DNA of 5,318 nucleotides from Campylobacteraceae bacterium (GCA_027066355.1 JAMONW010000008.1:1-5318); one strand, 5' to 3'; positions 1 through 5,318 are shown, counted from the first letter of the stretch. Translations and numbers: made by a program. Notes: generated from the letters alone by a model not told the origin.

Positions 1-137
1 TCTTTTAATCTGTTAATTTCATCTTTATTATGAATTAGTGGACCAAAAGTTACACTATTTGGGTGTTTTTGTGCAATATCAATTGCTCTTTTTACACCAT
101 AACAAAAACCATAGCTTTTTGCTAACTCTATCTTCAT
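1..137 (-). CDS. ispH: 4-hydroxy-3-methylbut-2-enyl diphosphate reductase IspH (LytB), N-terminal 45 codons, cut by the window edge
   Basis: IspH is a cytosolic iron-sulfur enzyme that performs the last step of the MEP pathway, reducing HMBPP to IPP and DMAPP. Only the first 45 residues are visible; the gene runs off the left edge. The protein opens MKIELAKSYGFCYGVKRAI, the family's N-terminal signature. Cys12 is the first of three cysteines that bind the cluster in this family, and His36 in GPLIHN aligns with the substrate-binding His41 of E. coli IspH. The other two cysteines lie outside the window. The ATG (137-135) overlaps the aroA TGA in an ATGA, and an AAAGG (145-149) lies 7 nt upstream inside aroA. 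This supports the start and suggests coupled translation as the last visible gene of the pheS-pheT-aroA-ispH operon. The family call is secure; whether the rest is intact cannot be seen. Confidence 0.93.
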   Translation of the reverse strand, partial: MKIELAKSYGFCYGVKRAIDIAQKHPNSVTFGPLIHNKDEINRLK

Positions 138-1435
138 AATTTTACCTTTGTAATCTCTTTTAAAATATCAAAAAAGTTTGGAAAAGAGGTATCAATACAC
201 TCAATATCTTTAATCTCCATACCGCATAAAAGCCCAGCAATTGCAAAACTCATAGCAATTCTGTGATCACCTTTGCTATCAACTGTTGTAGGTTTTAGCT
301 CTCCTCCAATAATTTCATATCCATCTTCATACTCTTTGCACTCTATGCCACACTCTTTTAGAGGATTAATAACAGAGCTTATTCTATCGCTCTCTTTAAC
401 TCTTAGCTCTTTTGCATTTTTTACAATGCTCTTACCATCAGCAACTGCCATTGCAATTGCAAGAGCTGGTAATTCATCTATAAGCCAAGCAATATTTTTG
501 CTAACTTCAATAGCTTTTAATTTGCCACTATACTCTACTAAAATATCTCCAATTGGTTCATATTTGTCATCTTTTAAGATAAATTCAATTTTTGCACCCA
601 TTTGTTGTAGAATTTTATAGGCTTCTACTCTTGTTGGGTTTAGAGTAACATTTTTTATCAGAACTTTACTTTTAGGGGTAATTGCAGCTGCAACAGCAAA
701 GAAAAAGCCACTGCTTGGGTCTGCTGGAACGCTAATATTTAGAGGCTCTAAAGGCTTAGATAAAGGAGTAATCTCTATCCACTCTTCTTTATCTAAAATA
801 ACATTTTCAATATTAGCACCCATACCTTTTAACATTCTTTCTGTATGGTCTCGACTAAGTAAATTTTCTTTGTAGTAGCTTTTATTATCAGAATTAAGTG
901 CTGCTAAAATTAGGGCTGATTTAACTTGTGCAGAGTCTATTTGTGAGTGGTATTTAAAAGGCTTTAAATCACCTCCTCTAATATGCAAAGGTGCTTTATT
1001 ACCATTTTCTCTACCATCTATTTTTGCACCTATTTCTCTAAGTGGATTAGTAACTCTTGCCATTGGGCGTGAGCGCAAATATTTATCGCCAGTTAGCACA
1101 AAACTTCCATCAATTCCACTTAGTAATCCACAATATAATCTCATTCCAGTTCCAGCATTTCCACAATCTAAAATATCAAATGGCTCTTGTAGTTTTTGTG
1201 GTGGTGTAATGGTGTAAACATTATTTTCTTTTTCTATTTTTGCACCTAAAAGTTTTGCTATATTTAAAGAAGCTAAGGTATCTTCTGCTTCTAAAAAGTT
1301 TGTAATAGTTGAAGGTTTGTTAGAGAGTAGGGCAAACATAGCGCATCTGTGAGAGATAGATTTATCAGCTGCAATATCATTGCACTCTAAGTTAAAGCTT
1401 TTTTCTGCTTTAGAGATTTTAGCTACTTTTATCAT
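134..1435 (-). CDS. aroA: 3-phosphoshikimate 1-carboxyvinyltransferase (EPSP synthase)
   Basis: AroA transfers the enolpyruvyl group of PEP to shikimate 3-phosphate, giving EPSP, the sixth step of the shikimate pathway in the cytosol. The 433-residue length is normal. Family motifs appear in order: ADKSISHR (23-30, with Lys25, Ser26 and Arg30), the PEP loop LDCGNAGTGMR (89-99), RSRPM (Arg123), SAQVK (168-172), SRDHTERM (194-201), NPTR (266-269), LIDELPA (Asp320, Glu321), ELRVKESDRI (Glu348, Arg351), GDHR (389-392) and SFPNFF (416-421 region). ADKS, SAQVK and NPTR are class II-type signatures, but Gly95 is the residue usual in glyphosate-sensitive enzymes. The start is an ATG with GGGGA (1442-1446) 6 nt upstream. 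It lies 30 bp after pheT, with a hairpin at that junction, and its stop overlaps the ispH start by 4 bases. No promoter is evident between pheT and aroA, so it is probably co-transcribed from the pheS promoter. Confidence 0.97.
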   Translation of the reverse strand: MIKVAKISKAEKSFNLECNDIAADKSISHRCAMFALLSNKPSTITNFLEAEDTLASLNIAKLLGAKIEKENNVYTITPPQKLQEPFDILDCGNAGTGMRLYCGLLSGIDGSFVLTGDKYLRSRPMARVTNPLREIGAKIDGRENGNKAPLHIRGGDLKPFKYHSQIDSAQVKSALILAALNSDNKSYYKENLLSRDHTERMLKGMGANIENVILDKEEWIEITPLSKPLEPLNISVPADPSSGFFFAVAAAITPKSKVLIKNVTLNPTRVEAYKILQQMGAKIEFILKDDKYEPIGDILVEYSGKLKAIEVSKNIAWLIDELPALAIAMAVADGKSIVKNAKELRVKESDRISSVINPLKECGIECKEYEDGYEIIGGELKPTTVDSKGDHRIAMSFAIAGLLCGMEIKDIECIDTSFPNFFDILKEITKVKL

Positions 1436-1454
1436 AAAAATTCCCCATTAATTG

Positions 1455-1480
1455 GCAGAGTTAAATTATCTTAACTCAGC
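1455..1480 (-). repeat. Inverted repeat / RNA hairpin spanning the pheT stop codon
   Basis: On the plus strand GCAGAGTTAA (1455-1464) is separated by 6 nt from TTAACTCAGC (1471-1480). The arms pair at 9 of 10 positions, including 7 continuous pairs next to the loop. The pheT TAA (1468-1466) lies in the loop and at the edge of the adjoining arm. No U-run follows on the minus strand, where the next bases lead straight into the aroA ribosome binding site. It therefore does not look like an intrinsic terminator. It could act in mRNA processing, stability or tuning of aroA expression; chance in AT-rich DNA is also possible. Confidence 0.45.
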
Positions 1481-3799
1481 ATTAAATTTTGTTTTTAAAG
1501 TATCTAAAATTTTATTAATTACAGCTTCTATGTCGCTATCAATTAGAGTTTTTTCATTTGATTGTAAAGTAAATCTTATAGTTAAACTCTTTTTATCACC
1601 TAAACTCTCATCACTATAAATATCAAGTGGATAGAACTCTTTCAGTAGAGCTTCACTCTCTTTAAACTCTTGTAGGGCTTTTGCAATATTGTAAAATGTT
1701 AAATCTTTATCAATAACTACAGATAAATCTTTATTCACAGCTTGGAAATTTGATAAATCTTTTGCCATAATATGTTTTGGTAAAATTGCATCTAAATCAA
1801 CTTCAGCAATAAAGGTATCTTTTAAATCAAAATCTTTAGCTACGCTTGGGTGGAGTTTTGCTAAGTATCCAATACTTTTGCCATTTTTTACAATTTCGCC
1901 ACTAATATATGGATGCATTAGAGCATTTTTTGCTTCGCACTCAATTATCTCAAACTCACCTAAGATAGAGCCAATACTCTTTATAAAGTTTTCAATTGTA
2001 ATAGTTTTAGCTTTTGCACTATTTACAATAGAAGCTCTTTGCTCTTCTCCACTAAAGATAAATGCAGCTTTTTGAGACTCTTCTCTGTTACTATTAAATA
2101 CAGTTCCAATTTCAAATAGAGCAATAGATTTTTTACCATATTTTACATTTCTTGAAGCCGCTTCAAGTAGATTTACTAAAATAGTAGTTCTAAGGGTATT
2201 TAATTCTTTAACAATTGGGTTTAGTAGCTCTTTATTCTCATTAACAACTTCAAATCCATACTTTTGCAGTAACTCTTTATTTGCAAAAACATATGTTAAA
2301 GCTTCATAATATCCAGCACCAACGCCATTTTCTCTAATATCTCTTAGAGCTTTATATCTTTTGTAAGTATCTGTAATTCTATTTTTTTCAACAATAGTTG
2401 AATGCACAGACTCTATATTATCAATTCCATATATTCTTAAAACCTCTTCAGCTAAATCTTGAAGATTTTTAATATCGTGAAAGTGCAAAGGTATAGTTAC
2501 AGCATATGAGTTTTCATCTACTTTATTTAACTTAAATCCTAATGATTTAAGTATATTTACAATTTCACTTCTTGCAATATTATTACCAATAATTGCATTT
2601 AACTCATCAATATTTAAAGCTATTTTTTTTGGCTCTAGTTTTTCTCCAATTTTTACCTCTCCACTTGAGAATAGCACTTGAGAGTAAGAGCATATATTTT
2701 TTTGTAATCTATTTAAGCCAAATTCAATATTTGGTTCACTGCCTCTTGAGCTATTGTAGTATAACTCATCACTATCTAGCTTGTTAGAAGATACACCTTC
2801 TATTAAGTAATCTGGCTCAATGTAACTAGCTTCTATTAATAGCTTTTTACTCTCTTTTGTTGCTTTAAATTCGCTATTTTGATTAACCCCAACAATTGAT
2901 ACAACACTCTCCTTGCATATAACTTCAACTGTTGAATTTTGACTCTTTTTAATAGTTAGTTTTACTTTTCCATCACTACTTAATTTATCAAAATCATAAG
3001 CTCTTAATATTACACCTGAAGAGTGTATTGTATATCTTATTAGGGTGTCAATTGTATCTTTTGTATCAATATTAACAAATGCTATTCTTAAATCTTGTAA
3101 AAAAGAGCTTTTAAACTCTTTTATTTCACAAATAGAGTAACTTAAGTGTGCTGGAATATCACTGCTAGTAACACTTAACTCTTTGGCAACACCAATAAGA
3201 GTTCTTTTATTTACTTCAAAATGCTCAACTTTTAAATCTTTTTTAAATGCAGCTGCTAAATCTCTTGCAACTCCATGAATACTTAGACAATCGCCTCTAT
3301 TTGCAGTTAATTCAATCTCTATAACAGTATCTGCAACTTTCTCATACTCATTAAGCTCTTTTCCAACAATTAACTCTCCAATAGAGTCATCTAAAATCAT
3401 AATACCACTACCCATTGCTGGAAGTCCAAGTTCAGAGCTTGAGCATATCATTCCAAAGCTCTCTTCGCCTCTTAATTTTGCCTCTTTTATAACAAATCCA
3501 TCACCAAGGTTAGCATCAACTGTAGCAACAGCAACATACTTTGCATCTACTACATTTGCAGCACCACAAACAATTTGCACAACCTCTTTACCAATATTAA
3601 CTTTGCAAATATTTAAGTGGTCTGAGTTTTCATGCTTTTTGCACTCTAAAATTTCACCTACAACTACTTTTTCAGGAATTTTATACTCTTTTATAGAGTC
3701 AACTTCTAATCCAATTTCATTTAATCTTTTATCTAACTCTTTGTTGCTAATATCGCTTAAATCTATATACTCTTGCAACCAACTTCTTGTAACTATCAT
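1466..3799 (-). CDS. pheT: Phenylalanyl-tRNA synthetase beta subunit
   Basis: PheT pairs with PheS in the cytosolic (alpha-beta)2 enzyme that charges tRNA-Phe. At 777 residues it is close to the usual size of about 790-800. Visible regions are an N-terminal segment (1-40), an EMAP-like tRNA-binding OB fold (about 41-150, with HENSDHLNIC and VCGAANV), a conserved ELTANRGDCLSIHGVARDLAA stretch (163-183), a B3/B4 region (about 200-370), a B5 domain (about 390-465, ending HDIKNLQDLAEEVLRIYG), a catalytic-like core (about 475-680) and a C-terminal FDX-ACB anticodon-binding domain (about 684-777). The B3/B4 region, where misacylated Tyr-tRNA-Phe is normally hydrolysed, is unusual. The typical MHAFD reads LRAYD (265-269), and the usual TDAS..ERG.DP reads NSSRGSEP (349-356). 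The ATG overlaps the pheS TGA by 4 bases, with GGAG (3808-3811) 8 nt upstream. The family call is certain; editing competence is uncertain. Confidence 0.97.
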   Translation of the reverse strand: MIVTRSWLQEYIDLSDISNKELDKRLNEIGLEVDSIKEYKIPEKVVVGEILECKKHENSDHLNICKVNIGKEVVQIVCGAANVVDAKYVAVATVDANLGDGFVIKEAKLRGEESFGMICSSSELGLPAMGSGIMILDDSIGELIVGKELNEYEKVADTVIEIELTANRGDCLSIHGVARDLAAAFKKDLKVEHFEVNKRTLIGVAKELSVTSSDIPAHLSYSICEIKEFKSSFLQDLRIAFVNIDTKDTIDTLIRYTIHSSGVILRAYDFDKLSSDGKVKLTIKKSQNSTVEVICKESVVSIVGVNQNSEFKATKESKKLLIEASYIEPDYLIEGVSSNKLDSDELYYNSSRGSEPNIEFGLNRLQKNICSYSQVLFSSGEVKIGEKLEPKKIALNIDELNAIIGNNIARSEIVNILKSLGFKLNKVDENSYAVTIPLHFHDIKNLQDLAEEVLRIYGIDNIESVHSTIVEKNRITDTYKRYKALRDIRENGVGAGYYEALTYVFANKELLQKYGFEVVNENKELLNPIVKELNTLRTTILVNLLEAASRNVKYGKKSIALFEIGTVFNSNREESQKAAFIFSGEEQRASIVNSAKAKTITIENFIKSIGSILGEFEIIECEAKNALMHPYISGEIVKNGKSIGYLAKLHPSVAKDFDLKDTFIAEVDLDAILPKHIMAKDLSNFQAVNKDLSVVIDKDLTFYNIAKALQEFKESEALLKEFYPLDIYSDESLGDKKSLTIRFTLQSNEKTLIDSDIEAVINKILDTLKTKFNAELR

Positions 3800-4788
3800 T
3801 TAAACTGCTCCAATAGACGAATATCACCTTCAAACATACTTCTTAAGTCGCCAATACCGTGTAGCAACATTGCAAATCTTTCTACTCCTAAACCAAATGC
3901 ATATCCACTAACATTTTCATATCCAACTGCTTTAAATACATTTGGATCTACCACACCACTTCCTAAAACTTCTAGCCATCCAGTGTGAGAGCATACTCTA
4001 CAGCCATCACCCTTGCAGAAGATACAGCTTATATCAACCTCGGTGCTAGGTTCTGTAAATGGGAAAAAACTTGGTCTAAAGCGAACCTTTACATCACCAA
4101 ACATATAGTGCAAAAAGTCTTCTAAAATTGCTTTTAAATTTGCAAAGCTAACTTCACCTTTTTTACCAACTAGTAAGCCTTCAACTTGGTGAAACATAGG
4201 AGTATGCGTTAAGTCATAATCTCTTCTAAAAACAGCTCCTGGAGCTATCATCCTAATTGGTGGCTTTTGATTTTGCATTGTTCTAATTTGAACTGGTGAT
4301 GTATGCGTTCTTAGCAAATTGCCATCAGCAAAAAAGAATGTATCTTGCATCTCTCTTGCTGGGTGGTTTTTTGGTAAATTTAGAGCTTCAAAATTGTTAA
4401 AGTCATTCTCTACCAAAGGGCCACTCTCAACAGAGAAGTTTAGAGTTGCAAAATAGTCTATAATCTTATCCATTGTATCTTTTACTGGGTGCAGGGCCCC
4501 TTTATTATTTTCATAGCCATATAGTGAGATGTCAATTTTTTGACTCTCTAACTCTTTTTGTAAGGCAATAGCCTCTAATTCAAGTTTTTTGGCATCAAAA
4601 ATATTTTGTAACTCTACTTTCTTTTCATTCATAGATTTTGCAAAATCTTTTTTTTCTGCTGGTGGAATATCTTTTAATTTTGCAAATTCAGCTGCTAAAA
4701 TACCTTTTTTACCAAAAATCTCAACACGAACTACTTCTAGCTCTTCTAAATTGGCACAATCTGTTATTTTACTCTTTAATGCTTCCAA
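3796..4788 (-). CDS. pheS: Phenylalanyl-tRNA synthetase alpha subunit, TTG start
   Basis: PheS is the catalytic subunit of phenylalanyl-tRNA synthetase and forms Phe-AMP before charging tRNA-Phe. It has 330 residues, as expected. An N-terminal helical, probably coiled-coil arm (about 1-85, rich in Glu, Lys and Leu) that binds tRNA precedes the class II catalytic domain. Motifs are GALHPV (97-102), FEALNLPKNHPAREMQDTFF (133-152), RTHTSPVQIRT (160-170), motif 2 at about 179-205 with FRRD and MFHQVEG, FRPSFFPFTEPSTEVDI (237-253) and motif 3 FGLGVER (298-304). Four cysteines (255, 258, 263, 266) form a CxxC-x4-CxxC knuckle absent from E. coli PheS. The start is TTG at 4788-4786: AAAGAGG lies 5 nt upstream, an in-frame TAA lies 7 codons upstream, no ATG lies between, and the next in-frame Met is residue 53. 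It is the first gene of the operon and ends overlapping pheT in an ATGA. Confidence 0.97.
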   Translation of the reverse strand: MEALKSKITDCANLEELEVVRVEIFGKKGILAAEFAKLKDIPPAEKKDFAKSMNEKKVELQNIFDAKKLELEAIALQKELESQKIDISLYGYENNKGALHPVKDTMDKIIDYFATLNFSVESGPLVENDFNNFEALNLPKNHPAREMQDTFFFADGNLLRTHTSPVQIRTMQNQKPPIRMIAPGAVFRRDYDLTHTPMFHQVEGLLVGKKGEVSFANLKAILEDFLHYMFGDVKVRFRPSFFPFTEPSTEVDISCIFCKGDGCRVCSHTGWLEVLGSGVVDPNVFKAVGYENVSGYAFGLGVERFAMLLHGIGDLRSMFEGDIRLLEQFK

Positions 4789-4793
4789 TTTAA

Positions 4794-4800
4794 CCTCTTT
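4794..4800 (-). promoter_or_regulatory. Ribosome binding site of pheS, fixing the TTG start
   Basis: On the minus strand AAAGAGG lies 5 nt before TTG (4788-4786). It is the strongest Shine-Dalgarno match near the gene's 5' end. The in-frame TAA further upstream leaves no room for an ATG start, so this site decides in favour of TTG. Confidence 0.85.
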
Positions 4801-4817
4801 AAAATTTTATTGGTGTA

Positions 4818-4847
4818 ATTGTATCTAAAAGCACTTTAGAGTGTCGT
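4818..4847 (-). promoter_or_regulatory. Predicted sigma70-like promoter of the pheS-pheT-aroA-ispH operon
   Basis: On the minus strand TACAAT (4823-4818) is a 5/6 match to a -10 box. ACGACA (4847-4842) matches 4/6 of the -35 consensus with an 18-bp spacer. Transcription would start near 4811, giving a leader of about 22 nt before the TTG. That leaves no room for a T-box or leader-peptide attenuator. Campylobacterota promoters often have poor -35 boxes, so the -10 carries most of the weight. The -35 lies inside the promoter predicted for the divergent HIT gene. Confidence 0.5.
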
Positions 4848-4862
4848 AAAATATGCTATACT
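4835..4862 (+). promoter_or_regulatory. Predicted extended -10 promoter of the HIT gene
   Basis: TATACT (4857-4862) is preceded by TGC (4854-4856), giving an extended -10 element. TTTAGA (4835-4840) is a 4/6 match to the -35 consensus at 16 bp. Transcription would begin near 4868-4870, so an upstream in-frame ATG at 4853 would not be on the mRNA. This supports translation from 4892. The promoter interlocks with the divergent pheS promoter. A small dyad (CACT 4832-4835, AGTG 4840-4843) overlaps the -35 region. Confidence 0.55.
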
Positions 4863-4881
4863 TACAGAAGAATATTTTTTT

Positions 4882-4885
4882 GGAG
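4882..4885 (+). promoter_or_regulatory. Ribosome binding site of the HIT gene
   Basis: GGAG lies 6 nt before the ATG at 4892 and selects this start over the in-frame ATG at 4853. The earlier ATG has no comparable site and would add 13 residues with no family similarity. Confidence 0.8.
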
Positions 4886-4891
4886 TTGCAA

Positions 4892-5248
4892 ATGTGTATA
4901 TTTTGTAAAATTGTAGATGGCGAGATACCAAGTAATAAAGTGCTTGAAGATGATAACTTTATAGCATTTCACGATATTAATCCAACAGCACCAATTCATG
5001 TGCTAGTTATTCCAAAAGAGCATATAGAGTCGTTTAGTGATGTAGATGCTGATTTAATGGCTAAAATGACACCATTTATTCAAGATGTAGTAAAAAAATT
5101 GGGCTTAGATGAGAGTGGATATAGATTAGTTACAAATATAGGCAGTGATGGTGGACAAGAGATAAACCATTTACACTTTCATATTTTAGGTGGAGGTAAG
5201 CTTATTTGGAAGCACTATCAAGAGAGTGATCCAAAGAGGAGTATTTAA
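4892..5248 (+). CDS. Histidine triad (HIT) family protein, HinT-like nucleotide hydrolase
   Basis: This is a 118-residue cytosolic HIT protein of the HINT branch. Members bind purine nucleotides and hydrolyse nucleoside 5'-phosphoramidates and aminoacyl-adenylates. The triad is HLHFHIL (93-99), with His95 as the expected nucleophile. Other HINT hallmarks are IFCKIVDGEIPSNKV (3-17), FHDINPTAPIHVLVIPKEH (26-44, with His36 as the fourth conserved His), Asn82 and GSDGGQE (84-90). Cys2 and Cys5 form a CxxC that, with His44 and a triad-region His, may bind zinc as in some bacterial HIT proteins; this is inference. The chosen ATG has GGAG 6 nt upstream and lies downstream of the predicted transcription start. 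The gene diverges from pheS and shares its upstream region. An inverted repeat overlaps the stop. The physiological substrate cannot be read from the sequence, although a link to aminoacyl-adenylates would suit the neighbouring tRNA synthetase. Confidence 0.93.
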   Translation: MCIFCKIVDGEIPSNKVLEDDNFIAFHDINPTAPIHVLVIPKEHIESFSDVDADLMAKMTPFIQDVVKKLGLDESGYRLVTNIGSDGGQEINHLHFHILGGGKLIWKHYQESDPKRSI

Positions 5249-5274
5249 TTTTTGCCAAAAGCAAAAATTAAATA
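5242..5274. terminator. Perfect 14-bp inverted repeat at the end of the HIT gene, possible bidirectional terminator
   Basis: TATTTAATTTTTGC (5242-5255) and GCAAAAATTAAATA (5261-5274) are exact reverse complements around a 5-nt CAAAA loop. The left arm includes the HIT gene stop codon (5246-5248). The stem has only two G-C pairs and no U-run follows on either strand, so it is not a textbook intrinsic terminator. Its symmetry and position still suggest transcription termination or 3'-end protection, perhaps shared with a convergent gene beyond the right edge. An alternative pairing also exists between CCAAAAGC (5255-5262) and GCTTTTTGG (5304-5312), with one bulged base. Confidence 0.5.
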
Positions 5275-5278
5275 GCTA

Positions 5279-5308
5279 AGAGCTTTAGGTTTTAGGTTTT
5301 AGAGCTTT
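5279..5308 (+). repeat. Short heptad tandem repeat flanked by an 8-bp direct repeat
   Basis: Three imperfect 7-bp units, CTTTAGG (5283-5289), TTTTAGG (5290-5296) and TTTTAGA (5297-5303), lie between two copies of AGAGCTTT (5279-5286 and 5301-5308), which overlap the outer units. No open frame or family is recognised in 5249-5318. This is intergenic sequence as far as it can be seen, and its function is unknown. Confidence 0.6.
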
Positions 5309-5318
5309 TTGGTAGTGA

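Noticed and set aside
273..620. 115-codon plus-strand open frame antisense to aroA
   Set aside because: It is the opposite-strand shadow of a clear EPSP synthase and has no ribosome binding site or recognisable family; the AT-rich complement of aroA explains its composition.
1878..2787. Plus-strand open frames of 64-65 codons (1878-2075, 2593-2787) antisense to pheT
   Set aside because: Their hydrophobic, Phe/Leu/Ser-rich translations are typical of reading the complement of Lys/Glu-rich codons. The pheT frame is intact across both.
3603..4828. Plus-strand open frames at 3603-3803, 3773-3988 and 4589-4828
   Set aside because: All lie antisense to pheT or pheS, which are unmistakable. The last ends in the divergent promoter region, without a family match or start signals.
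4853..4891. Extended 131-residue version of the HIT protein starting at 4853
   Set aside because: The extra 13 residues have no HIT-family similarity. The ATG lies within the spacer and -10 of the predicted promoter and lacks a ribosome binding site, whereas 4892 has GGAG at good spacing.
5283..5303. Telomere-like TTTAGG repeat
   Set aside because: Only three imperfect units exist in bacterial intergenic DNA, so this is a short tandem repeat and not a telomere or CRISPR-like array.
1..5318. Frequent AGAGT/ACTCT words across the minus-strand genes, considered as an uptake or Chi-like signal
   Set aside because: They fall mainly on Glu, Ser and Leu codons in AT-rich genes and have no fixed flanks, so codon usage explains them.
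1..5318. A novel defence, mobile or biosynthetic system
   Set aside because: All five genes belong to well-known core families in an order shared with relatives. There are no transposase, toxin, nuclease, CRISPR or attachment-site signals, and composition is uniform.

Overview
The window looks like a core chromosomal segment of a Campylobacterota (epsilonproteobacterial) genome. The DNA is AT-rich, and the proteins are strongly Campylobacterota-like. The gene order ispH-aroA-pheT-pheS with a divergent HIT-family gene matches, as I recall, the order in Campylobacter jejuni (Cj0894c to Cj0898). From memory the AroA sequence resembles Sulfurimonas-type proteins more than Campylobacter ones, so a free-living relative is plausible. 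The genus is not established from this sequence alone.

Layout. From about 4823 down to position 1, the minus strand carries one tightly packed operon. In transcription order it holds pheS (4788-3796), pheT (3799-1466), aroA (1435-134) and the first 45 codons of ispH (137 to beyond the left edge). pheS/pheT and aroA/ispH each overlap by 4 bases in an ATGA arrangement. pheT and aroA are separated by 30 bp, and a small hairpin spans the pheT stop. A 103-bp interval separates the pheS start (a TTG) from the start of the plus-strand HIT gene (4892-5248). It appears to hold two overlapping, divergent sigma70-like promoters. After the HIT gene there is a perfect 14-bp inverted repeat that includes its stop codon, then a short block of heptad and direct repeats running to the right edge. 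No other gene is recognised after 5248.

Function. PheS and PheT form the heterotetrameric phenylalanyl-tRNA synthetase. AroA makes EPSP in the shikimate pathway that ultimately supplies phenylalanine. IspH makes IPP and DMAPP in the MEP isoprenoid pathway. The HIT protein is probably a HinT-like purine nucleoside phosphoramidate hydrolase. The operon therefore joins charging of tRNA-Phe with one step of the pathway leading to Phe, plus isoprenoid synthesis. The predicted pheS leader is only about 20 nt, too short for a T-box or a Phe leader-peptide attenuator.

I found no mobile element, CRISPR array, RNA gene or new multi-gene system. The points most worth a second look are the strongly diverged editing (B3/B4) region of PheT, the class II-like AroA that keeps the ancestral Gly at a glyphosate-determining position, the interlocked divergent promoters, and two hairpins placed on stop codons.
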